Assembly: GCA_943737045.1 (NCBI GenBank)
Contig: CALSFV010000030.1
Span: 651,501 to 715,500 of the forward strand
Direction: 5' to 3'
DNA length: 64,000 bases
From: Parapristionchus giblindavisi
Taxonomy: Eukaryota > Nematoda > Chromadorea > Rhabditida > Diplogasteridae
In this document: one piece after another, positions 1-8,837 of the stretch
Layout of the letters: every line of letters starts with the position of its first letter
Numbering within the stretch: position 1 is the stretch's first letter
Notes under the pieces: generated by a model
Seen by the model: only the letters and a program-made list of their open reading frames with translations
Databases searched by the model: none
Told to the model about the DNA's origin: nothing
Translations under genes and position numbers: made by a program

Positions 1-171
1 ATAACTCACCACATAAGTGAAAGAACTGTTCAGTAGTTGTATGAATTCAAAGAAATATTAGTCCATCCATTCCTGAAATTTACTGATAAACTCCGTAAAT
101 AAATTAATATTTTAGACTAACCAGCTCGTATTCTTGTTTGCCATACACTTAATATTGTACAACTGCTTGAA
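1..171. other. Left-flank sequence, no feature recognised
   Basis: AT-rich sequence with stops in all frames and no satellite monomers. It may be a very diverged continuation of the duplicated module that begins at about 172: a short stretch near 122-150 weakly resembles 7290-7310. I see no gene, RNA or promoter here. Confidence 0.5.
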
Positions 172-420
172 AATATAAAAAAAATCAACCTGATATGATA
201 GATTAATCGTTCATGAATAAAGGAAGAGATCCGAGATACTGTACGGATATCTCAGATCTATTCCAATGGAAAATCGATATTCAAACACATTTGTATCTGT
301 GATTGAATATCAAGAAATAGAACAACAACAATTTAACATGTTAAATAATTTATGTTCATGACTTTCATGGCCCCCCTCCCAAGCAATGGAAGTATTGCCC
401 TTTTGTCATTTTTATTTTTG

Positions 421-432
421 GCCCGGCCGGGC
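421..432. other. 12-bp perfect GC palindrome
   Basis: GCCCGGCCGGGC is its own reverse complement and stands out in AT-rich surroundings. The matching place in module copy 2 (7531-7540) keeps CCGGCCGGGC, so the GC core is a conserved landmark of the module. Confidence 0.7.
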
Positions 433-519
433 ACTTTGCATGCATGACAACCAGTTATATTTGCATATTTCCCTGCTATCAACCGCACCACTTTCATTTT
501 AATTTGATTTCCATATTTA

Positions 520-537
520 GGATCCGTCGACGGATCC
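520..537. other. 18-bp perfect palindrome (hairpin) in module copy 1
   Basis: GGATCC-GTCGAC-GGATCC is a perfect 18-bp palindrome. The equivalent site in module copy 2 (7622-7640) reads GGACCC-GTCGAC-GGGGTCC. One stem pair has changed on both sides (T-A to C-G), with one extra G, so the potential to fold is kept. A GC-rich hairpin near an end is typical of Helitron 3' termini, but no CTRR-type end follows, so that identity is not supported. Confidence 0.65.
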
Positions 538-591
538 AATTCAATTTTCATCATAGCAGTCCATTGCGCAGCAGTCCAAACCCAGTCCAAA

Positions 592-716
592 GATCAAAGA
601 TCAAGAAAAAATATCAAGAATATGAGAGTAGAAGAACGGAACAAAGAGGGAGAAAGAAGAGATGAAAGAATGAAAGAAATAATAATGGATACAAGGACAA
701 GAAAGATGAAAAGATG
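592..716 (+). other. Purine-rich tract
   Basis: Roughly 120 bases of strongly strand-biased A/G sequence (AAAGA, GAAGA and GGGAGAAAGAAGAG runs) directly after the hairpin module. A similar, longer tract follows module copy 2. No coding potential is seen; it is either low-complexity drift or part of the module. Confidence 0.6.
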
Positions 717-781
717 ACTCAATTATGTAAAAAAACCAAGTCCAATGCAAGAACCAGCGCTACTAAATTAGTCCACCCTTG

Positions 782-806
782 CCCCCCCCCCCCCCCCCCC
801 CCCCCC
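782..806 (+). repeat. C25 homopolymer
   Basis: An uninterrupted run of 25 cytosines lies between the module and satellite 1. Runs this long are error-prone in sequencing, so the exact length is uncertain. From about 807 to 939 there is otherwise unremarkable AT-rich sequence leading into the first degenerate satellite monomer. Confidence 0.85.
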
Positions 807-939
807 GCCATTTTAGTCCAGTCCTATTTGCGACGACTGGCTAAACATGAAAATAGGTGAATTATTCTATTTTGGTTTAAATGTAGAATATTTGAATATT
901 TAAACATGCCGACTTCCCTTTAATAGATGATATCCAGAA

Positions 940-3900
940 TGTTCTTCCTCGTCCCGTCGGGTCGCCGTCTTTAAATATTCTTTTGTGCATGAATGTCAAT
1001 AGTACAATTAATCAATACCTTCTGTAGATGATGATTATTGATTTTTCCTCACTTTTCGTAGTCGTCCTCGTCCCGTCGCGTCGTCGTCTGAAGGTTACGG
1101 TAATCAATTTCAGATATTGATTTGTGTATGAATATCGATAGAGAAATCAATCAATACCTTCTGTAAATGATGATTATTGATTATTCCTCACTTTTCGTAG
1201 TCGTCCTCGTCCCGTCGCGTCGTCGTCTGAAGGTTACGGTAATCAATTTCAGTTATTGATTTGTGTATGAATATCGATAGAGAAATCAATCAATACCTTC
1301 TGTAAATGATGATTATTGATTATTCCTCACTTTTCGTAGTCGTCCTCGTCCCGTGGCGTCGTCGTCTGAAGGTTACGGTAATCAATTTCAGATATTGATT
1401 TGTGTATGAATATCGATAGAGAAATCAATCAATACCTTCTGTAAATGATGATTATTGATTATTCCTCACTTTTCGTAGTCGTCCTCGTCCCGTCGCGTCG
1501 TCGTCTGAAGGTTACGGTAATCAATTTCAGATATTGATTTGTGTATGAATATCGATAGAGAAATCAATCAATACCTTCTGTAAATGATGATTATTGATTA
1601 TTCCTCACTTTTCATAGTCGTCCTCGTCCCGTTGCGTCGTCGTCTGAAGGTTACGGTAATCATCTTCAGATATTGATTAGTGTATGAATATCGATAGAGA
1701 AATCAATCAATACCTTCTGTAAATGATGATTATTGATTTTTCCTCACTTTTCGTAGTCGTCCTCGTCCCGTTGCGTCGTCGTCTGAAGGTTACGGTAATC
1801 AATTTCAGATATTGATTTGTGTATGAATATCGATAGAGAAATCAATCAATACCTTCTGTAAATGATGATTATCGAATATTCCTCACTTTCGTAGTCGTCC
1901 TCGTCCCGTGGCATCGTCGTCTGAAGGTTACGGTAATTAATTTCCGATATTGATTTGTGTATGAATATCGATAGAGAAATCAATCAATACCTTCTGTAAA
2001 TGATGATTATCGACTATTCCTCATTTTTCGTAGTCGTCCTCGTCCCGTGGCGTCGTCGTCTGAAGGTTACGGTAATCAATTTCAGATATTGATTTGTGTA
2101 TGAATATCAATAGAGAAATCAATCAATACCTTCTGTAAATGATGATTATTGATTATTCCTCACTTTTCGTAGTCGTCCTCGTCCCGTTGCGTCGTCGTCT
2201 GAAGGTTACGGTAATCATCTTCAGATATTGATTAGTGTATGAATATCGATAGAGAAATCAATCAATACCTTCTGTAAATGATGATTATTGATTTTTCCTC
2301 ACTTTTCGTAGTCGTCCTCGTCCCGTTGCGTCGTCGTCTGAAGGTTACGGTAATCAATTTCAGATATTGATTTGTGTATGAATATCGATAGAGAAATCAA
2401 TCAATACCTTCTGTAAATGATGATTATCGATTATTCCTCACTTTCGTAGTCGTCCTCGTCCCGTGGCGTCGTCGTCTGAAGGTTACGGTAATCAATTTCC
2501 GATATTGATTTGTGTATGAATATCGATAGAGAAATCAATCAATACCTTCTGTAAATGATGATTATCGACTATTCCTCATTTTTCGTAGTCGTCCTCGTCC
2601 CGTGGCGTCGTCGTCTGAAGGTTACGGTAATCAATTTCAGATATTGATTTGTGTATGAATATCAATAGAGAAATCAATCAATACCTTCTGTAAATGATGA
2701 TTATTGATTATTCCTCACTTTTCGTAGTCGTCCTCGTCCCGTCGCGTCGTCGTCTGAAGGTTACGGTAATCAATTTCAGATATTGATTTGTGTATGAATA
2801 TCGATAGAGAAATCAATCAATACCTTCTGTAACTGATGATTATCGATTATTCCTCACTTTCGTAGTCGTCCTCGTCCCGTGGCGTCGTCGTCTGAAGGTT
2901 ACGGTAATCAATTTCAGATATTGATTTGTGTATGAATATCGATAGAGAAATCAATCAATACCTTCTGTAAATGATGATTATTGATTATTCCTCACTTTTC
3001 GCTGTCGTCCTCGTCCCGTCGCGTCGTCGTCTGAAGGTTACGGTAATCAATTTCAGATATTGATTTGTGTATGAATATCAATAGAGAAATCAATCAATAC
3101 CTTCTGTAAATGATGATTATTGATTTTTCCTCACTTTTCGTAGTCGTCCTCGTCCCGTTGCGTCGTCGTCTGAAGGTTACGGTAATCAATTTCAGATATT
3201 GATTTGTGTATGAATATCGATAGAGAAATCAATCAATACCTTCTGTAAATGATGATTATTGATTATTCCTCACTTTTCGCTGTCGTCCTCGTCCCGTCGC
3301 GTCGTCGTCTGAAGGTTACGGTAATCAATTTCAGATATTGATTTGTGTATGAATATCAATAGAGAAATCAATCAATACCTTCTGTAAATGATGATTATTG
3401 ATTATTCCTCACTTTTCGTAGTCGTCCTCGTCCCGTTGCGTCGTCGTCTGAAGGTTACGGTAATCATCTTCAGATATTGATTAGTGTATGAATATCGATA
3501 GAGAAATCAATCAATACCTTCTGTAAATGATGATTATTGATTTTTCCTCACTTTTCGTAGTCGTCCTCGTCCCGTTGCGTCGTCGTCTGAAGGTTACGGT
3601 AATCAATTTCAGATATTGATTTTTGTATGAATATCGATAGAGAAATCAATCAATACCTTCTGTAAATGATGATTATCGATTATTCCTCACTTTCGTAGTC
3701 GTCCTCGTCCCGTGGCGTCGTCGTCTGAAGGTTACGGTAATCAATTTCCGATATTGATTTGTGTATGAATATCGATAGAGAAATCAATCAATACCTTCTG
3801 TAAATGATGATTATCGACTATTCCTCATTTTTCGTAGTCGTCCTCGTCCCGTGGCGTCGTCGTCTGAAGGTTACGGTAATCAATTTCAGATATTGATTTG

Positions 3901-6900
3901 TGTATGAATATCAATAGAGAAATCAATCAATACCTTCTGTAAATGATGATTATTGATTATTCCTCACTTTTCGTAGTCGTCCTCGTCCCGTCGCGTCGTC
4001 GTCTGAAGGTTACGGTAATCAATTTCAGATATTGATTTGTGTATGAATATCGATAGAGAAATCAATCAATACCTTCTGTAACTGATGATTATCGATTATT
4101 CCTCACTTTCGTAGTCGTCCTCGTCCCGTGGCGTCGTCGTCTGAAGGTTACGGTAATCAATTTCAGATATTGATTTGTGTATGAATATCGATAGAGAAAT
4201 CAATCAATACCTTCTGTAAATGATGATTATTGATTATTCCTCACTTTTCGCTGTCGTCCTCGTCCCGTCGCGTCGTCGTCTGAAGGTTACGGTAATCAAT
4301 TTCAGATATTGATTTGTGTATGAATATCAATAGAGAAATCAATCAATACCTTCTGTAAATGATGATTATTGATTATTCCTCACTTTTCGTAGTCGTCCTC
4401 GTCCCGTTGCGTCGTCGTCTGAAGGTTACGGTAATCATCTTCAGATATTGATTAGTGTATGAATATCAATAGAGAAATCAATCAATACCTTCTGTAAATG
4501 ATGATTATTGATTTTTCCTCACTTTTCGTAGTCGTCCTCGTCCCGTTGCGTCGTCGTCTGAAGGTTACGGTAATCAATTTCAGATATTGATTTGTGTATG
4601 AATATCGATAGAGAAATCAATCAATACCTTCTGTAACTGATGATTATCGATTATTCCTCACTTTCGTAGTCGTCCTCGTCCCGTGGCGTCGTCGTCTGAA
4701 GGTTACGGTAATCAATTTCAGATATTGATTTGTGTATGAATATCGATAGAGAAATCAATCAATACCTTCTGTAAATGATGATTATTGATTATTCCTCACT
4801 TTTCGCTGTCGTCCTCGTCCCGTCGCGTCGTCGTCTGAAGGTTACGGTAATCAATTTCAGATATTGATTTGTGTATGAATATCAATAGAGAAATCAATCA
4901 ATACCTTCTGTAAATGATGATTATTGATTATTCCTCACTTTTCGTAGTCGTCCTCGTCCCGTTGCGTCGTCGTCTGAAGGTTACGGTAATCATCTTCAGA
5001 TATTGATTAGTGTATGAATATCGATAGAGAAATCAATCAATACCTTCTGTAAATGATGATTATTGATTTTTCCTCACTTTTCGTAGTCGTCCTCGTCCCG
5101 TTGCGTCGTCGTCTGAAGGTTACGGTAATCAATTTCAGATATTGATTTGTGTATGAATATCGATAGAGAAATCAATCAATACCTTCTGTAAATGATGATT
5201 ATCGATTATTCCTCACTTTCGTAGTCGTCCTCGTCCCGTGGCGTCGTCGTCTGAAGGTTACGGTAATCAATTTCCGATATTGATTTGTGTATGAATATCG
5301 ATAGAGAAATCAATCAATACCTTCTGTAAATGATGATTATCGACTATTCCTCATTTTTCGTAGTCGTCCTCGTCCCGTGGCGTCGTCGTCTGAAGGTTAC
5401 GGTAATCAATTTCAGATATTGATTTGTGTATGAATATCAATAGAGAAATCAATCAATACCTTCTGTAAATGATGATTATTGATTATTCCTCACTGTTCGT
5501 AGTCGTCCTCGTCCCGTCGCGTCGTCGTCTGAAGGTTACGGTAATCAATTTCAGATATTGATTTGTGTATGAATATCGATAGAGAAATCAATCAATACCT
5601 TCTGTAACTGATGATTATCGATTATTCCTCACTTTCGTAGTCGTCCTCGTCGCGTGGCGTCGTCGTCTGAAGGTTACGGTAATCAATTTCAGATATTGAT
5701 TTGTGTATGAATATCGATAGAGAAATCAATCAATACCTTCTGTAAATGATGATTATTGATTATTCCTCACTTTTCGCTGTCGTCCTCGTCCCGTCGCGTC
5801 GTCGTCTGAAGGTTACGGAAATCAATTTCAGATATTGATTTGTGTATGAATATCGATAGAGAAATCAATCAATACCTTCTGTAAATGATGATTATTGATT
5901 ATTCCTCACTTTTCGCTGTCGTCCTCGTCCCGTCGCGTCGTCGTCTGAAGGTTACGGTAATCAATTTCAGATATTGATTTGTGTATGAATATCGATAGAG
6001 AAATCAATCAATACCTTCTGTAAATGATCATTATTGATTATTCCTCACTTTTCGCTGTCGTCCTCGTCCCGTCGCGTCGTCGTCTGAAGGTTACGGTAAT
6101 CATCTTCAGATATTGATTAGTGTATGAATATCGATAGAGAAATCAATCAATACCTTCTGTAAATGATGATTATTGATTATTCCTCACTTTTCGTAGTCGT
6201 CCTCGTCCCGTGGCGTCGTCGTCTGAAGGTTACGGTAATCAATTTCAGATATTGATTTGTGTATGAATATCGATAGAGAAATCAATCAATACCTTCTGTA
6301 AATGATGATTATTGATTATTCCTCACTTTTCGCTGTCGTCCTCGTCCCGTCGCGTCGTCGTCTGAAGGTTACGGTAATCAATTTCAGATATTGATTTGTG
6401 TATGAATATCGATAGAGAAATCAATCAATACCTTCTGTAAATGATCATTATTGATTATTCCTCACTTTTCGCTGTCGTCCTCGTCCCGTCGCGTGTTCGT
6501 CTGAAGGTTACGGTAATCATCTTCAGATATTGATTAGTGTATGAACATCGATAGAGAAATCAATCAATACCTTCTGTAAATGATGATTATTGATTATTCC
6601 TCACTTTTCGTAGTCGTCCTCGTCCCGTGGCGTCGTCGTCTGAAGGTTACGGTAATCAATTTCAGATATTGATTTGTGTATGAATATCGATAGAGAAATC
6701 AATCAATACCTTCTGTAAATGATCATTATTGATTATTCCTCACTTTTCGCTGTCGTCCTCGTCCCGTCGCGTGTTCGTCTGAAGGTTACGGTAATCATCT
6801 TCAGATATTGATTAGTGTATGAACATCGATAGAGAAATCAATCAATACCTTCTGTAAATGATGATTATTGATTATTCCTCACTTTTCGTAGTCGTCCTCG

Positions 6901-7046
6901 TCCCGTGGCGTCGTCGTCTGAAGGTTACGGTAATCAATTTCAGATATTGATTTGTGTATGAATATCGATAGAGAAATCAATCAATACCTTCTGTAAATGA
7001 TGATTATCGAATTTCCCTCGCATTTCTTAGTCGTCCTCCCGGCGTC
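940..7046 (+). repeat. Satellite 1: 139-bp tandem repeat array (~44 copies)
   Basis: The box GTCGTCCTCGTCCCGT recurs at 1061, 1200, 1339, 1478, 1617, 1756 and so on to 7030. The period is 139 bp, or 138 bp in a subclass that lacks one T in CACTTTTCG. The first (about 940-1060) and last (from about 7005) copies are degenerate, as expected at array edges. Each monomer has a CpG-rich part (CGTCGTC motifs, then CTGAAGGTTACGGTAA) and an AT-rich part with alternating AATCAAT and ATTGATT words. Most copies also contain the palindrome TATCGATA. Recurrent variants are GTCGCG/GTTGCG/GTGGCG, TATCGATAG/TATCAATAG, ATTATTGATT/ATTATCGATT, TTCGTAGTC/TTCGCTGTC, TAAATGATG/TAACTGATG and AATCAATTTC/AATCATCTTC. 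They occur in fixed orders, showing higher-order structure. No open frame persists. I do not recognise the family. Confidence 0.97.
2213..5544 (+). repeat. Higher-order blocks inside satellite 1
   Basis: Monomers carrying AATCATCTTC...GATTAG begin new blocks at 2213, 3462, 4433 and 4988. Spacings are 1249, 971 and 555 bp (9, 7 and 4 monomers). After each marker the same subtypes follow in order: a GATTTTTCC/GTTGCG monomer, then ATCGATTATT/GTGGCG, ATCGACTATT/GTGGCG, ATTGATTATT/GTCGCG, TAACTGATG/GTGGCG and CGCTGTCG/GTCGCG. The 4433 block lacks three of these. The marker also occurs at 1658 and, in a shorter 2-3 monomer rhythm, at 6098, 6515 and 6793. This is the expected result of unequal exchange of multi-monomer segments. 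Confidence 0.8.
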
Positions 7047-7317
7047 AAAAGAATGTCCCTCTGACAAACGTATTGAACAGTTTCCGAGTCAATCCATCAA
7101 AAAATCACTAATTGTAAACGGCATTCATTTATCGTAAATTCTTTTACCGTAATCTTTGAAATGGATTCGTTTTGAGATACTGAGAAAGTACAATAAGTAA
7201 CGAGAAGGTAAGGGAATAGTGAAAATTTTCGATTTATCAAGGCAATGTTCACCTTGATATCAATAAATTCAAACTGTGATGCGGTATTTGCAAACGTGCT
7301 TGTTGTCCCAAAATTGT
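7047..7317. other. Unique sequence after satellite 1, no feature recognised
   Basis: AT-rich, no gene, no tandem repeat. It forms the transition between the decayed last 139-bp monomer and the second flanking module. Confidence 0.5.
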
Positions 7318-7483
7318 AATAAAAATTTAACCTGATATGATAGATCATTAGGAATTCATAAATAAAGGAAGAGATTCGAGATACTGTACATATCTCTGAT
7401 CTATTCCAATAGAAAAAATACACAGTGATATGGTAGAATATGGTAGAACATTCTTACCGATTTCGCTCCGAAATGATTTGTAA

Positions 7484-7507
7484 CCCCCTGTTTGGGGGGG
7501 GGGGGGG
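7484..7507. other. C5...G14 run with hairpin potential
   Basis: CCCCC at 7484-7488 is followed after five bases by 14 Gs (7494-7507), which can pair with it. In module copy 1 the corresponding interval has a C-rich stretch (CCCCCCTCCC, 370-379). The G-run length is uncertain for sequencing reasons. Confidence 0.6.
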
Positions 7508-7621
7508 CAACGCATTTTTCCATTTTATGACCGGCCGGGCAATTTTAATATAGCTAATTATTTTTGCATATCGCGAAGAAATCAACCGCGCTATTTCATT
7601 TTATTGAAATTGATATTTTAC

Positions 7622-7640
7622 GGACCCGTCGACGGGGTCC
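7622..7640. other. Hairpin in module copy 2, compensatory to copy 1
   Basis: GGACCC-GTCGAC-GGGGTCC is nearly palindromic, with one unpaired G. Compared with the perfect palindrome at 520-537, the fourth stem pair is C-G instead of T-A, with both sides changed. Confidence 0.6.
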
Positions 7641-7679
7641 TATAAAATTTGCATATTTTAGTATCGGAATAGCAGCCCA

Positions 7680-7960
7680 TTGAGCAGTCAGAAATCAAAG
7701 ATCAAAATAAAATCAATCAGTAAAGATAAGAAAAGGAGGAAGAAATAAGTTACAAAAGGAAACAACATATATAGTAGCATAGTAGGCAGAGCAAGGTAAA
7801 GATGGAAATATCAATGAAAGGAAGTAAAAAGATCAAAGATCAAAGATAAGACTTAATAGAGCAAGGGTGAAGGAAGAAGAAGTGATAAGTATGCAAAAAA
7901 GAGAATAGAAAGGAATCAATAAGAGAAGAAAAAAGGGAAGAAAATACGATTTTACGATCT
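7680..7960 (+). other. Purine-rich tract after module copy 2
   Basis: About 280 bases dominated by A and G, with repeated GATCAAAGATCAAAGAT-like words (7829-7847) and AGAAGAA/GGAAG runs. It parallels the tract at 592-716, which supports the idea that the purine tract belongs to the duplicated module. No gene is seen. Confidence 0.55.
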
Positions 7961-8227
7961 TAAAAATCAATTAATTATAAATCAATAAATTGAAATCTGT
8001 TCCAATAGCTCTTCTTTGCTCGACAACGCTGGATAATGAAGTCTGTAAAGAAAAAGTACAATCTGTTCATGAATAATTTCGTATAAATATTGTTTAAGGG
8101 ACTGTTCGTCCAGGTCACAACTAGTCAAGAATCGAAAGTGCCGATGTTATTTTCAAGTCCTACTGATTATCTTGCGCAAATTGTTTCCCTATGCATTAAC
8201 TAATCTATTGATTCCCAACGTTGTCAC
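7961..8227. other. Unique AT-rich sequence, no feature recognised
   Basis: Upstream (plus strand) of the first structured RNA-like segment. I compared it by eye with the region upstream of the second copy (8430-8641) and found no shared promoter-like block. Confidence 0.4.
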
Positions 8228-8429
8228 CTTGGTATGCTGTCTCTGGCCGAACACCACAGTACATGCTGACGTACAAGAGGCACGTTAAGCTCCCAAGCCG
8301 GAGGAACAAGGGATGATCGGGCTAGAAGCCGGACCTGCATAAACACGAGAGCATTCAAACTCCAAATCAAGAATGACTCAAGTGGTACTGTGGCTGCATA
8401 CCAAGATGCCAACCTAATCCTAATCTGTG
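8228..8429. ncRNA. Candidate structured RNA, copy 1 (unknown family)
   Basis: The segment can close on itself. GGTATGC (8231-8237) pairs with GCATACC (8396-8402). After 16 unpaired bases on the left and 2 on the right, CCACAGTAC (8254-8262) pairs with GTACTGTGG (8385-8393). In copy 2 the second helix has two changed pairs that remain complementary. The 122-base interior holds a block (8268-8318) that is 50/51 identical to copy 2, including a possible CTCC/GGAG hairpin (8290-8303) and a GACGT/ACGTT pairing. The rest of the interior is not alignable. After the closing stem a further TAATCCTAATCTG is shared (8415-8427). TGGCCGAACACC (8244-8255) resembles a pol III A box, but the matching B box is weak. 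The strand is undecided. A hairpin-type mobile element (MITE or foldback) is the main alternative. I do not recognise U1-U6, 5S, 7SL, 7SK, Y, RNase P or tRNA. Confidence 0.5.
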
Positions 8430-8641
8430 TAGTATATAAACTGAAATGATAAGCAATGAAACTATCATGTACTTCGCTAATGAAACCATTGAGTCTCAGA
8501 AAATGTCTTCCTTTGCCACCTATCAAATTTCGAATTTCTATTTTCGGGTTTCCAGTTGCTCGCATATTTCGGTTTTCACTATTTTTTTAAAATAGAAGTT
8601 TCTTCCTAACATATTATCTCCTATCTATAGTACTACGCTAC
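8430..8641. other. Spacer between the two RNA-like segments
   Basis: AT-rich, no gene. A TATATAA word lies at 8432-8438, just after copy 1 on the plus strand; on the minus strand it would sit just upstream of copy 1. It is too common in AT-rich DNA to call a promoter. Confidence 0.4.
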
Positions 8642-8837
8642 CCTGGTATGCTGTCTCTGGCCGAACACTACAGTGCATTGACGTACAAGAGGCACGTTGA
8701 GCTCCCAAGCCGGAGGAACAAGGGATGATCTGAGACGACCTAACCTGAGAATCGAATCAATCGATATACGAAAGACTCAACTCAATCAGGCTGCACTGTA
8801 GCTGCATACCAAGATACTAATGTAATCCTAATCTGCG
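8642..8837. ncRNA. Candidate structured RNA, copy 2 (unknown family)
   Basis: Direct-orientation relative of 8228-8429, offset 414 bp. GGTATGC (8645-8651) pairs with GCATACC (8804-8810). CTACAGTGC (8668-8676) pairs with GCACTGTAG (8793-8801). Spacers between the helices are 16 and 2 bases, exactly as in copy 1. Relative to copy 1 the nine-pair helix differs at two pairs (C-G to T-A and A-T to G-C), each changed on both strands. The conserved 51-base core is at 8680-8730, and TAATCCTAATCTG follows at 8823-8835. The 62 bases between core and right arm have no visible similarity to copy 1. Two intact copies side by side suggest a small gene family or a tandem-inserted element. Confidence 0.5.

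Larger units (their letters stand above)
172..740 (+). repeat. Flanking module, copy 1 (left of satellite 1)
   Basis: This segment is a diverged direct copy of about 7318-7740 on the other side of satellite 1. Shared landmarks in the same order are a block around AACCTGATATGATAGAT and AATAAAGGAAGAGAT (190-230, matching 7330-7375), CTATTCCAAT, a CCGGCCGGGC palindrome, a TTTGCATAT block, ATCAACCGC, TTTCATTTTA, a palindromic hairpin around CCGTCGACGG, an AGCAGTCCATTG-like block, and GATCAAAGATCAA leading into a purine-rich tract. The middle part (about 277-415) is poorly conserved. The module has no open frame of note. It could be an old non-autonomous mobile element or a remnant of a segmental duplication. 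I see no convincing terminal repeats or target-site duplications, so the class is left open. Confidence 0.7.
7318..7740 (+). repeat. Flanking module, copy 2 (right of satellite 1)
   Basis: Direct-orientation, diverged copy of the module at 172-740, with the same ordered landmarks: AACCTGATATGATAGAT (7329-7345), AATAAAGGAAGAGAT (7361-7375), CCGGCCGGGC (7531-7540), TTTTTGCATAT, ATCAACCGC, CCGTCGACGG hairpin (7622-7640), AGCAGCCCATTGAGCAGTC and GATCAAAATAA. The offset from copy 1 drifts from about 7145 to 7102 bp, so small indels separate the copies. Satellite 1 is therefore bracketed by two related segments. Confidence 0.7.

Noticed and set aside
333..665. Overlapping frames of 85 (minus) and 73 (plus) codons
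   Set aside because: They lie in the non-coding module. The equivalent sequence in module copy 2 is not open, and the peptides are low in complexity.
940..7046. CRISPR array
   Set aside because: The repeat is a contiguous 139-bp monomer with no separate spacers, and the sequence is eukaryotic in character.
7097..7423. 108-codon minus-strand frame
   Set aside because: No recognisable domain, AT-rich composition, and it extends into the duplicated module where copy 1 does not keep the frame.
8290..8316. Twister ribozyme (CCCAAGCC string resembles its loop 4)
   Set aside because: The bases flanking the string do not form the required P4 stem in that register, and I could not place the other twister stems.
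8228..8405. CTTGGTATGC / GCATACCAAG as terminal inverted repeats of a MITE
   Set aside because: Similarity between the two copies continues at least 24 bases past the right arm, the flanks show no target-site duplication, and an inner helix covaries. The structured-RNA reading fits better, though the MITE option stays open.
8224..8565. 113-codon minus-strand frame
   Set aside because: It covers the first RNA-like segment. Its second copy does not preserve the frame, because indels between copies are not multiples of three throughout, while base pairing is preserved.
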